DNA of 64,000 nt from Variovorax sp. EL159 (GTDB taxonomy: Bacteria > Pseudomonadota > Gammaproteobacteria > Burkholderiales > Burkholderiaceae_C). The notes below the pieces were generated by a model. The model was given only the letters and a program-made list of their open reading frames with translations. It searched no databases and had not been told where the DNA came from. Within the stretch, counting starts at the first letter, position 1. Each line of letters begins with the position of its first letter. The stretch is taken from NCBI RefSeq assembly GCF_900100965.1, contig NZ_FMUJ01000002.1, positions 493,869 through 557,868 of the forward strand, read 5' to 3'. This document shows positions 1-7,308 of this stretch, in pieces. Both the position numbers and the translations under genes were made by a program.

Positions 1-638
1 CAGAAGCCCTGGTCGCGCACCGCGTCGAGTGCCGCGTCGACCTGTCGCTGCAATGCGGGCCAGTCGCTGCCATGCGCCTTGCGCAGCCGGCCTAGCAATA
101 CCTTGCGTTCGGTCGCCTGCATGCCGGCCAGGAAGGCACAGCCCAGCGAGGTGCTCGCGATCGGGAGCCGCGAGCCCGGCAGGATGCGCCGGAAGATGCC
201 CAGCCGGCTGAAGCGCACCGAGTCCAGGTACACCATCTCCAATTGATCGGCCACCGCCAGGCCGACGTTCACGCGCCGGCCCTCGGCCAGTGCGCGCATC
301 AGGGGCAGGGCCTGCGCCAGCGTCTGCTCGGAACTGCGATACGACAGCGCGAGGCTGAGGCACGTGGCCGTCAGCCGATAGCCCCGCTGCTCGATGTCGT
401 AGGCCAGGAAACCCGCATCCACCAGTGAGCGCGTCAGGCGGCTGACCGTCGGCCGCGGCAGCTGCGTGCGGTCGGCCAGCTCGGCGTTGGTCAGCACGTC
501 CACGCCATGCCGGAAGGCGCGCAGCAGCGCCAGCCCCCGTTCGAGCGAATGGCTGCCGGGCGTGCTGCGCACGAAGGTGCCGCTCGTTTGCGTCAGGGTC
601 CGGGTCGAGCGGGCAGCGGAAGGGCGGGGCGTGGCCAT
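1..638 (-). CDS. IclR-family transcriptional regulator (C-terminus beyond window)
   Basis: Reading from the ATG at 638-636 gives a protein with an extended N-terminus, then an IclR-type winged helix (residues about 30-85: SLERGLALLRAF, then ELADRTQLPRPTVSRLTRSL) and the start of the effector-binding domain (QGYRLTA-like strand, then a GMQATERK segment). The gene runs off the left edge, so the C-terminal part of the ligand domain is missing here. It is divergent from the CoA-thioester operon at 699-4515, the usual layout for a local regulator of aromatic or organic-acid catabolism. No Shine-Dalgarno precedes the ATG; instead a 17-bp palindrome begins two bases upstream of it, so either the message is leaderless or translation starts further in (a GTG about 21 codons downstream is possible). 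The ligand is unknown; the operon suggests a CoA-activated acid. Confidence 0.88.
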   Translation of the reverse strand, partial: MATPRPSAARSTRTLTQTSGTFVRSTPGSHSLERGLALLRAFRHGVDVLTNAELADRTQLPRPTVSRLTRSLVDAGFLAYDIEQRGYRLTATCLSLALSYRSSEQTLAQALPLMRALAEGRRVNVGLAVADQLEMVYLDSVRFSRLGIFRRILPGSRLPIASTSLGCAFLAGMQATERKVLLGRLRKAHGSDWPALQRQVDAALDAVRDQGF

Positions 639-639
639 G

Positions 640-656
640 ATTTCGGTGACCGAAAT
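640..656. promoter_or_regulatory. Palindromic operator between IclR gene and crotonase operon
   Basis: ATTTCGGT-G-ACCGAAAT is a perfect 8-bp inverted repeat around one base. It lies directly against the start codon of the IclR gene and just upstream of the divergent crotonase gene. IclR-family proteins bind short palindromes of this size, so it is the likely operator controlling both directions. Binding is inferred. Confidence 0.6.
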
Positions 657-698
657 TCTAAGGTTGTCATGGCCAGGGTGCGCCGGAATACTGACTCC

Positions 699-1517
699 AT
701 GCCCGACACAGGGCGCAACGGACTGGAGACACGCTTGGAATTCACGGAACTCAGGTACGCGGTGGCAGACCGCGTCGCCTCGATCACCTTCGACCGGCCA
801 GACCGGCTCAATGCATGGACGCCCACGCTGGAGGCCGAGCTGCGCGAGGCCATCCACCGCGCGCAGGCCGACGACGACGTGCGCTGCGCCATCCTCACCG
901 GTGCCGGGCGTGCCTTCTGCGTCGGCATGGACATGGCGGTGCTGGGCTCGGCACGGCCTGCCGCGCCGCAGTCGGTTTCGGACGACGACCTCGCGCAGCG
1001 CTACGGTTACCTGGGTAGCTTCGGCAAGCCGCTGATCGCCGCGATCAACGGCGCAGCGTCGGGTGTCGGGCTGTGCATCGCGTTGCATGCCGACCTGCGC
1101 TACGTGGCGGCCGGTGCCAAGCTCAGCTTTCCTTATGCGCGCCGCGGCCTTGTGGCCGAGCACGGCACGGCGTGGCTGCTGCCGCGCCTGATCGGCCCGA
1201 TGCATGCGGCCGACCTGCTCCTGACCGGTCGCACGGTGCAAGCGGAAGAAGCCGACCGCATGGGGCTGGCCTGCCTGCTGCCGGCCGAGGGCTTCCTCGA
1301 TGCCGTGCGGACGCGCGCCACCGACCTTGCCAACGCGACATCGCCGCGCGCCACCCGCGTCATAAAGCAGCAACTGCTGGCGGCCCGCTACCAGACCCTG
1401 GGGCAGGCCACGCGCATCGCCGACCGCGAGATCGCCGCCTGCCGCGACACCGAGGACTTCAGGGAAGGCGTGCAGCACTTCCTGGAAAAACGCGCGCCGC
1501 GCTTCACAGGACGCTGA
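699..1517 (+). CDS. Crotonase-superfamily enoyl-CoA isomerase/hydratase-like protein
   Basis: Crotonase fold of about 260-280 residues acting on an acyl-CoA thioester. The two oxyanion-hole segments are visible (CVGMDM near residue 75; NGAASGVG near 118-125). The two glutamates that define true enoyl-CoA hydratases (in the GGGCE and QPE positions) are replaced by Cys and Tyr. A glutamate occurs instead in RGLVAEHGTAWLLPR, the position used as base by PaaG/ECI-type enoyl-CoA isomerases, so an isomerase or related reaction is more likely than plain hydration. Start choice is uncertain: ATG 669 has AAGG five bases upstream, ATG 699 is used here, and TTG 735 has the best spaced GGAGA and gives the family's usual length. 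First gene of an operon; the CoA-transferase follows after 3 bases. Confidence 0.85.
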   Translation: MPDTGRNGLETRLEFTELRYAVADRVASITFDRPDRLNAWTPTLEAELREAIHRAQADDDVRCAILTGAGRAFCVGMDMAVLGSARPAAPQSVSDDDLAQRYGYLGSFGKPLIAAINGAASGVGLCIALHADLRYVAAGAKLSFPYARRGLVAEHGTAWLLPRLIGPMHAADLLLTGRTVQAEEADRMGLACLLPAEGFLDAVRTRATDLANATSPRATRVIKQQLLAARYQTLGQATRIADREIAACRDTEDFREGVQHFLEKRAPRFTGR

Positions 1518-1520
1518 ACG

Positions 1521-2714
1521 ATGACCGACCAAGACAACAACAGTAGCAACGACAGCCACGGCAACGACAACGACAACGCCACGCGGCCCCTGGCCGGCAT
1601 CAAGGTCATCGAAGTCGCGCAGAACATCGCCGGCCCTTATGCGGGAGAGATCCTGTCCTCGCTCGGTGCCGACGTGGTGAAGATCGAGCGGCCCGGCACC
1701 GGCGACGACGCGCGCGGCTGGGGCCCGCCTTTCTGGCGCGGCACCGCCACCACCTTCCAGGCCATGAACCATGGCAAGAAGAGCGTTGCGCTCGACCTGA
1801 AAGACCCGGTGCACGTGCAGTGGCTGCGCGACCAGGTCGCCGGCGCCGACGTGTTCATCCAGAACATGCGCCCCGGCCTGCTGGAAGAACTGCAGCTCGG
1901 GCCCGAGGTGCTGCGCGCGCTCAATCCCCGGCTGGTGTATTGCTCGCTGTGGGCCTTCGGGCACAAGGGCCCCATGCGCCTTGCGCCGGGGTATGAGCCG
2001 ATGGTGCAGGCCTTCTCGGGCATCTTCAGCATCAACGGGGCCGAGCATGGCCCGTCGGCGCGCGTCGGCATGCAGGTGCTCGACCTGGGCACCGGCATGT
2101 GGGCCGCGCTGGGCTGCATCGCCGCGCTGCTGCGCCGCGCCTCGACGGGGCAGGGCTGTGTGGTGGACAGCTCTCTCTTCGAGACCGCGCTGGGTTGGCT
2201 GCAGGTGATGATGGCCGGCTTCCAGGCCACAGGCCGCCAGCCCGAGCGGCACCGCAGCGGCAACCCGAACGTGGTGGTGTTCCAGGCGCTGCCCACCCAG
2301 GACGGCGAGATCGTCGTGGCCGCCGCCAACGACCGCCTGTTCGCCAAGCTGGCGCGCGCGGCGGGCCATGACGAGTGGACGCGCGACGCGCGCTTTGCCA
2401 CCAACGCGCTGCGCGTGCAGCACAAGGCGCTGCTCATCCCCACGCTCGAGGCGGTGTTTCGCACCCGGTCGACGCAGCAGTGGCTCGACGCGCTGGAGCC
2501 GCTGGGCGTTCCCTGCGCGCCGATCCAGGACTTCGCGCAGGTGCTCGCACAGCCGCAGACCGAGGCCATCGGCATCTTCCAGACCATCCCCGATGAAGCG
2601 CTGCGCATCGTCGGGCTGCCGCTGTCCTTCGACGGCGAGCGGCCACAGGTGCGGCACCGCGCGCCAGGCGTGGGCGAGCACAACCACATGCTCGGTGCCG
2701 GCGCGCCTGGTTGA
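1521..2714 (+). CDS. CaiB/BaiF (class III) CoA-transferase
   Basis: 397 residues, typical for the formyl-CoA/CaiB family, which moves CoA between carboxylic acids and so activates a substrate. After a low-complexity Asn/Asp-rich N-terminus come the family landmarks: VIEVAQNIAGPYAGEILSSLGADVVKIE (residues about 29-56, split here for reading), MNHGKKSVALDLK (82-94), and the catalytic-aspartate segment QVLDLGTGMWAA, where Asp188 would carry the acyl-anhydride intermediate. It starts 3 bases after the crotonase stop and its own stop overlaps sequence leading to the Bug receptor, so it is mid-operon. It probably activates the acid taken up by the Bug receptor before crotonase chemistry. The actual acid cannot be read from the sequence. 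Confidence 0.92.
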   Translation: MTDQDNNSSNDSHGNDNDNATRPLAGIKVIEVAQNIAGPYAGEILSSLGADVVKIERPGTGDDARGWGPPFWRGTATTFQAMNHGKKSVALDLKDPVHVQWLRDQVAGADVFIQNMRPGLLEELQLGPEVLRALNPRLVYCSLWAFGHKGPMRLAPGYEPMVQAFSGIFSINGAEHGPSARVGMQVLDLGTGMWAALGCIAALLRRASTGQGCVVDSSLFETALGWLQVMMAGFQATGRQPERHRSGNPNVVVFQALPTQDGEIVVAAANDRLFAKLARAAGHDEWTRDARFATNALRVQHKALLIPTLEAVFRTRSTQQWLDALEPLGVPCAPIQDFAQVLAQPQTEAIGIFQTIPDEALRIVGLPLSFDGERPQVRHRAPGVGEHNHMLGAGAPG

Positions 2715-2782
2715 GCGCGACGCCGCCCTTTCCCGTTTTCCATCACCGACAGACAGCAAAAAAGAGACAGGAGACACATCCC

Positions 2783-3745
2783 ATGCACAGAAGACATTGC
2801 CTTGCCTGGCTGGCGGGGCTGCCGTTCGCGGCGCCCCTGGTCGACGCGGCGGCCGCGCAGGACAAGCCCATCCAGATCATCGTGCCCTTCGGCCCCGGCG
2901 GCTCGGGCGACATCTCGGCGCGCCTGCTGGCCGAGTTCCTCGCGCACAAGACCGGCCGCGCGGTGGTGGTGGACAACCGCCCTGGCGCCAACGGCATCAT
3001 CGGCGTGGAGGCGGTGCGCAGCGCGCCGGCCGACGGCTCGGTGCTGCTGCTGGCGACCACCTCCACGCACCTGGCCAACCCCAGCCTGTTCCGCAAGCTG
3101 CCCTATGACCCGGGCAAGGACTTCCGGCTGGTCGGCTCCTTCGGACCCGGCTCCACCTACATGCTGGTGCGGCCCGATGCGCCCTACAAGACGCTGCAGG
3201 ACTTCGTGGCCGCCGCGAAGAAAGCGCCGGGCAGCATCAACTACGGGCACTTCAATGCGACCTCGAAGGTCACGGCGGCGCTGTTCGCGCACGAGGCCGG
3301 CATCGAGCTGGAAGCCATTCCGTACAAGCAGGTGAGCCAGGCGATGTCGGAGCTGATCGCGGGGCAGATCCAGGTGGTGTTCACCGACACCGTGGCCGGC
3401 GACGCCTTCGTGTCCTCGGGGCAGCTGCGCGCGCTGGCGGCGCACAGCGACGCGCGGCTCAAGCGCTATCCGGATCTGCCGCTCATCACCGAGAGCTATC
3501 CCCGCTTCACCATTCGCGGCGGCTTCCTCGGCATCGCGGTACCGGCCGCCACGCCGCTGGAGGTGCAGCAGAAGCTGAACCAGTGGATCAACGAGGCCGT
3601 GACCACCGACCCCATCCGGTCGCGGCTCGAAGGCTTTGCCTTTGCGCCGGCCAAGGTCAGCCTTGCCGAACTCGCCACCTTCGAGCGGCAGGAGCGCGCG
3701 AAGTGGAAGAGCTACGTCGAAATCGCCAGGCTGGAGGTCCAATGA
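2783..3745 (+). CDS. Bug-family (TctC-like) periplasmic solute receptor
   Basis: 320 residues with a signal peptide (MHRRHCLAWLAGLPF, cleavage around DAAAAQ) followed by the Bug/TctC hallmark strand IQIIVPFGPGGSGDISARLLAE and VVVDNRPGANGIIG. These receptors bind carboxylates in the periplasm for tripartite tricarboxylate transporters. The ATG at 2783 is preferred over an upstream in-frame start because ACAGGAG lies about 8 bases before it and the signal peptide begins there. No TctA/TctB membrane genes are near, which is common for the hugely expanded Bug family in Burkholderiales. Its stop overlaps the next gene's start (ATGA), showing translational coupling to crotonase 2. It likely recognises the acid handled by this operon. 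Confidence 0.93.
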   Translation: MHRRHCLAWLAGLPFAAPLVDAAAAQDKPIQIIVPFGPGGSGDISARLLAEFLAHKTGRAVVVDNRPGANGIIGVEAVRSAPADGSVLLLATTSTHLANPSLFRKLPYDPGKDFRLVGSFGPGSTYMLVRPDAPYKTLQDFVAAAKKAPGSINYGHFNATSKVTAALFAHEAGIELEAIPYKQVSQAMSELIAGQIQVVFTDTVAGDAFVSSGQLRALAAHSDARLKRYPDLPLITESYPRFTIRGGFLGIAVPAATPLEVQQKLNQWINEAVTTDPIRSRLEGFAFAPAKVSLAELATFERQERAKWKSYVEIARLEVQ

Positions 3746-4515
3746 GCCACATCGCCCGACTCGAATCCGGCCACGCGCACGTGGCATTGCTCGAACTTCG
3801 CCGTGGCCCGTTCAACTACGTGAACGTGGCGCTGCTGGGCGAGCTGGCCGATCACCTCGCGCAGCTCGATGCCGAGCCCGACTGCCGCGCGGTCGTGCTC
3901 GCAGCCGAAGGGCGCGCATTCAGCGCCGGCGCCGATTTCAATGGCAGCGACGACAACGGCGACGGCAGCTCGCGCGACCCCGGCCCGCTGTACGAACAGG
4001 CGATGCGCCTCTTTCGTGTCGCGAAGCCGATCGTGGCCGCGGTGCACGGCGCGGCGGTGGGCGCAGGCCTCGGCCTGGCGGTGGCGGCCGATTTCCGCGT
4101 GAGCTGCGCCGAGGCGCGCTTCAGTGCCAACTTCAACCGCCTGGGCTTCCATCCGGGCTTCGGCCTGAGCGTGACCCTGCCTCGCCTCGTCGGGCCACAG
4201 CAGGCGGGCCTGCTGTTCTTTACCGGGCGCCGCATCGGCGGCGACGAGGCGCTGCGCATCGGCCTGGTCGACCTGCTGGTGCCGGCCGAGGAGGTGCGCG
4301 CGAGCGCGCTGGCGCTGGCGGCGGAGATCGCGTTGTCGGCCCCGCTGGCGGTGGAGGCCACCCGCGCGACCTTGCGTCGCGGCCTGGCCGATGCGGTGAT
4401 CGAAGCGAACCGGCACGAGCGGGAGGTGCAGTGCGTGCAGTTCGCGAGCGAAGACTTCAAGGAAGGCGTGCGCGCGATGGCCGAGCGCCGGGCGCCGCAG
4501 TTCCAGCGCCGGTAG
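3742..4515 (+). CDS. Second crotonase-superfamily protein of the operon
   Basis: 257 residues, standard crotonase length. The oxyanion-hole segments are FSAGADFNG (about residue 54-62) and HGAAVGAGLGLAVAADFR. Like its partner at 699-1517 it lacks both hydratase glutamates: the GGGCE position reads GAGLG, and the QPE position lies in FSANFNRLGFHPGFGLS. It also has no acidic residue in the isomerase position, so its base is unclear and it may catalyse a different crotonase reaction such as C-C cleavage, decarboxylation or dehalogenation. ATG overlaps the Bug stop (ATGA), with GGAGG ahead. The C-terminus EDFKEGVRAMAERRAPQF is typical of the superfamily. Last gene of the operon. Confidence 0.88.
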   Translation: MSHIARLESGHAHVALLELRRGPFNYVNVALLGELADHLAQLDAEPDCRAVVLAAEGRAFSAGADFNGSDDNGDGSSRDPGPLYEQAMRLFRVAKPIVAAVHGAAVGAGLGLAVAADFRVSCAEARFSANFNRLGFHPGFGLSVTLPRLVGPQQAGLLFFTGRRIGGDEALRIGLVDLLVPAEEVRASALALAAEIALSAPLAVEATRATLRRGLADAVIEANRHEREVQCVQFASEDFKEGVRAMAERRAPQFQRR

Positions 4516-4597
4516 AGCTGCTATGAGCTGACAGGGCCGGCAGGGCCTTCAGCGGCAAGGCGGTATCGGGCTGGCGCATCCCCGTATCTCCCGGATT

Positions 4598-4611
4598 TAG
4601 GGTTTACCCTA
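4598..4611. promoter_or_regulatory. Inverted repeat upstream of MFS gene
   Basis: TAGGGT-TT-ACCCTA is a perfect 6-bp inverted repeat 45 bases before the MFS start. The spacing and size fit a TetR, MarR or MerR-type operator, but no such regulator gene is adjacent. The rest of 4516-4656 shows nothing else that I can assign. Confidence 0.4.
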
Positions 4612-4656
4612 GAATCGGGCTTCGCCCGCGCTCGCCGGGCCCCCAGGAGCCCGGCC

Positions 4657-5898
4657 TTGAACGCCTCACCGTCCGCCCGCGAAGGCGCGGAAACCATCGA
4701 CATTTCACCTTCCGTCTCGTCCGCCCAGTTCTTGCGCGCAGTGCTCGCGCTCGGCGTCGGCGGCTTTGCCATCGGCACCGGCGAGTTCGTCATCATGGGC
4801 TTGCTGCCCGAGGTCGCGAAGGACATCGACGTCAGCATTCCGCAGGCGGGCCACGTCATCAGCGCCTATGCGCTCGGCGTGGTCATCGGCGCACCGGTGC
4901 TCGCAGTGCTTGCGGCCGGCTGGGGCCGGCGCGCGCTGCTGATCGCGCTCATGGCCGTGTTCGCGGCCGGCAACTTCGCCAGCGCGATGGCGCCGGGCTA
5001 CCTGTCGCTCAACCTGCTGCGCTTTGCGACGGGGCTGCCGCACGGCACCTATTTCGGCGTTGCCGCGCTCGTGGCCGCCACGCTCGCGCCACCCGGACGC
5101 CGCGCGCGTGCCGTGGGCCTCGTGATGCTGGGGCTCACCGGCGCCACGCTCGTCGGCGTGCCCATTGCCGCGTGGCTCGGCCAGTTCTTCGGCTGGCGCG
5201 CGGCCTTCGTGTTCGTCGGCGTCATCGCGCTGATCGCCGTGGTGCTGGTGCGGCGCGACGTGCCCGACATCGCCGCCGCGCCCGGCGCCAGCCCATGGCG
5301 CGAACTGGGCGCGCTCAAGCGCAAGCAGGTGTGGTTCACGCTCGGCATCGGCGCCATCGGCTTCGGTGGCATGTTCGCCGTGTTCAGCTACATCAAGCCC
5401 ACGCTCATCGAGGTGGCCGGCCTGCCGATCGGCGGCGTGCCGCTGGTGCTCGCGCTGTTCGGCCTGGGCATGGTCATGGGCAACCTGGTCGGTGCGCGGC
5501 TGGCCGACAAGTCGCTGATGCGCACCATCGGCGGCCTGCTGGTCTATGCGGCGCTGGTGCTCGCCATGTTCACCTTCGCGGCCCACAACGTGGTGACGGC
5601 GGCCATCAACGTCTTCCTGATCGGCACCACCGTCGCCATCGGCCCGGCGTTGCAGATCCGCCTGATGGACGTGGCCGGCGACGCGCAGACGCTGGCGGCC
5701 GCGCTCAACCACTCGGCCTTCAACATGGCCAATGCGCTCGGCGCGTGGCTCGGTGGCGTGGCGATTGCCGCGGGCCTGGGCTGGACGTCGACCGGCTGGG
5801 TCGGCGCCTTGCTGGCGCTGGCGGGCATGGGCGTGTTCGGCTGGGCGGTCACCAGCGCGCGCGCCGCGGCGCGCCAGCCGGGCACGGTGGCCTGCTGA
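4657..5898 (+). CDS. MFS transporter, DHA1/AraJ-type
   Basis: 413 residues with twelve hydrophobic segments. The opening LRAVLALGVGGFAIGTGEFVIMGLLPEVAKD is the signature of DHA1 sugar-efflux/arabinose-polymer (AraJ, YdhP) and chloramphenicol-type exporters. The motif-A loop (AAGWGRRALLIALM) and motif C region (LGLTGATLVGVP) are present. These carriers export small molecules by proton antiport in the inner membrane; the substrate is unknown. Translation starts at a TTG preceded by CAGGAG at 7 bases; no ATG gives a better start. It stands alone, with a palindrome at 4598 as likely control site. Confidence 0.9.
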   Translation: MNASPSAREGAETIDISPSVSSAQFLRAVLALGVGGFAIGTGEFVIMGLLPEVAKDIDVSIPQAGHVISAYALGVVIGAPVLAVLAAGWGRRALLIALMAVFAAGNFASAMAPGYLSLNLLRFATGLPHGTYFGVAALVAATLAPPGRRARAVGLVMLGLTGATLVGVPIAAWLGQFFGWRAAFVFVGVIALIAVVLVRRDVPDIAAAPGASPWRELGALKRKQVWFTLGIGAIGFGGMFAVFSYIKPTLIEVAGLPIGGVPLVLALFGLGMVMGNLVGARLADKSLMRTIGGLLVYAALVLAMFTFAAHNVVTAAINVFLIGTTVAIGPALQIRLMDVAGDAQTLAAALNHSAFNMANALGAWLGGVAIAAGLGWTSTGWVGALLALAGMGVFGWAVTSARAAARQPGTVAC

Positions 5899-5928
5899 GT
5901 TCCGCGCGCGTCGCCCCGCGCTAGCTAG

Positions 5929-6618
5929 CTAGGGGCGGGCGACAGGCGGCGCGGTGCGCTCACGCATCAGCGACGCGAAGTTCTGCAGCTCCGCAGCATT
6001 CAGGTCCGACACCGCCCAGGCCTGCATGCCGCCCTGGGCCCAACGGACGAGCTGATAGCCCTGCCTTGTGGAAAAGGCCGGCGCCGCCGTCCTGGCATCC
6101 GCCGCGGGCCAGTAGAAAAGATTGATGACGTGCGGCCCCGACCGGTACACCAGCGCGGCCACCGTGCGCCCGTCGAGGTAGTCGAGCCGGCCGCCCGTCA
6201 GCGGAAAACCTTCGGCGGCCAGGTCGACCACGGGCGGCGAGAAATCGAGCTTGCCTGCAAACCACGGCTTTACCGTGTGCTGGTCGGTCGAGGCCACGTC
6301 GGCCAGGTGCGATGCCATCAGCGAGCGCACGTGGTTGCCCGTGACCGCCTCGGCCAGCATGTCTTGCGGCGCCAGCGGAGTGGCCAGCAGAACCAGCGCA
6401 AGACCCCATGCGGTGGCGGCGCCGGTGCCGAACCACGCCAGCCCCTTCCACGCGTCGCGCAGGCTTCGCTTCGGCGTTGGCGCCGACGCAGGTGTTGCAG
6501 CACCAGCAGCCTCGGCCCGCACCGACTGCCGGATGCGCTCTGCCAGCCCTTCGGGTGGCATATGCCGTACCGCATGGCGACGGATCAGCGGCCCCAGTTC
6601 GTCGTCAGAAACCTGCAT
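5929..6618 (-). CDS. Anti-sigma factor (membrane-anchored), partner of ECF sigma
   Basis: 229 residues. The N-terminal cytoplasmic part (residues 1-60: DDELGPLIRRHAVRHMPPEGLAERIRQSVRAE) resembles anti-sigma domains without the zinc HxxxCxxC signature. One transmembrane helix follows at about 63-82 (GLAWFGTGAATAWGLALVLLA), then a periplasmic domain of about 140 residues rich in aromatic residues. Its ATG overlaps the end of the sigma gene by 14 bases, the usual sigma/anti-sigma arrangement giving fixed stoichiometry. It should hold the sigma factor at the membrane until a periplasmic signal arrives. The signal is not evident, but the cupredoxin-type target gene hints at redox or metal stress. 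Confidence 0.78.
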   Translation of the reverse strand: MQVSDDELGPLIRRHAVRHMPPEGLAERIRQSVRAEAAGAATPASAPTPKRSLRDAWKGLAWFGTGAATAWGLALVLLATPLAPQDMLAEAVTGNHVRSLMASHLADVASTDQHTVKPWFAGKLDFSPPVVDLAAEGFPLTGGRLDYLDGRTVAALVYRSGPHVINLFYWPAADARTAAPAFSTRQGYQLVRWAQGGMQAWAVSDLNAAELQNFASLMRERTAPPVARP

Positions 6619-7171
6619 GGTGTGTCCTTTCTCCCGCGTCGCCGGGGCGTTCCGCGCGCAGGCTGTCGCGCAGCAATGCGCGTGCGCGCGACAGGCGCGA
6701 CATCACCGTGCCCAGCGGCACGCCCGCGATGCGCGCGATGTCTTCGTAGCGCATCTCTTCCAGTTCGCGCAGCACGATGACCTCGCGGTACACCGGCGGC
6801 AGTGCATCGATGGCCGCATTGACGCGCTCGCCCTGCGCGCGCTGCTCCCACAGCCGCGCCGGATCGCCCCCGTCCGCCGAAGCCGGTGCGTCGGCGGATT
6901 CGCTGTCGCGCAGCTCATCGAACTCCACCTGGTCGGCCAGCTGCCGGTTCTGCCGCATCCAGTCGTAGCAGGCGTTGCGCACGATGCCGAGCAGCCACGG
7001 CCGCGCGCTTTCGCCGCGCAACCCTTCAAAAAACCGGAACGCGCGCAGGTACGCCTCCTGCACGGCGTCGTCGGCCAACTGGTCGTCGCGCAACAACCAG
7101 CGCGCAAGGTTCCACGCCGCATCGAGATGCGGCAGCGCGGCGGCTTCGAACTGTCGTGTGCGGTCGGTCAA
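6605..7171 (-). CDS. ECF-type RNA polymerase sigma factor
   Basis: 188 residues with region 2 (residues about 15-75: LLRDDQLADDAVQEAYLRAFRFF, then ARPWLLGIVRNACYDWMRQ) and region 4 (about 120-170: IDALPPVYREVIVLRELEEMRYEDIARIAGVPLGTVMSRLSRAR in consecutive blocks). Translation begins at TTG 7171, because the nearest upstream ATG is out of frame; a GGAAGAAGAAG run supplies the ribosome site. It is followed by an overlapping anti-sigma gene. A promoter with the same -35 and -10 boxes stands in front of both this gene and the divergent propeller gene, so the sigma factor very likely activates itself and that target. Confidence 0.93.
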   Translation of the reverse strand: MTDRTRQFEAAALPHLDAAWNLARWLLRDDQLADDAVQEAYLRAFRFFEGLRGESARPWLLGIVRNACYDWMRQNRQLADQVEFDELRDSESADAPASADGGDPARLWEQRAQGERVNAAIDALPPVYREVIVLRELEEMRYEDIARIAGVPLGTVMSRLSRARALLRDSLRAERPGDAGERTHHAGF

Positions 7172-7188
7172 TGGGCTTCTTCTTCCTG

Positions 7189-7219
7189 CATGACGTGGCG
7201 GCCCCGAAATTTATTCCCG
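7189..7219 (-). promoter_or_regulatory. ECF promoter for the sigma/anti-sigma operon
   Basis: On the minus strand CGGGAATAA (7219-7211) is separated by exactly 15 bases from CGTCATG (7195-7189). The identical pair with the same spacing stands in front of the divergent gene. The -10 is only about 18 bases from the TTG start, so the leader is very short. Confidence 0.8.
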
Positions 7220-7238
7220 ACTTTTTTTGGCGACCTGC

Positions 7239-7269
7239 CGGGAATAAGAAGGGCACGCCATGCGTCATG
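7239..7269 (+). promoter_or_regulatory. ECF promoter for the propeller/cupredoxin gene
   Basis: CGGGAATAA (7239-7247), 15 bases, then CGTCATG (7263-7269): the same elements as the sigma operon promoter in mirror orientation, about 40 bases before the ATG at 7309. A shared -35/-10 with invariant spacing is the hallmark of one ECF sigma regulon. Confidence 0.8.
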
Positions 7270-7308
7270 CCCTGTGCCGATTTTGCGCTTCATCAGGAGT
7301 TCTTCACC

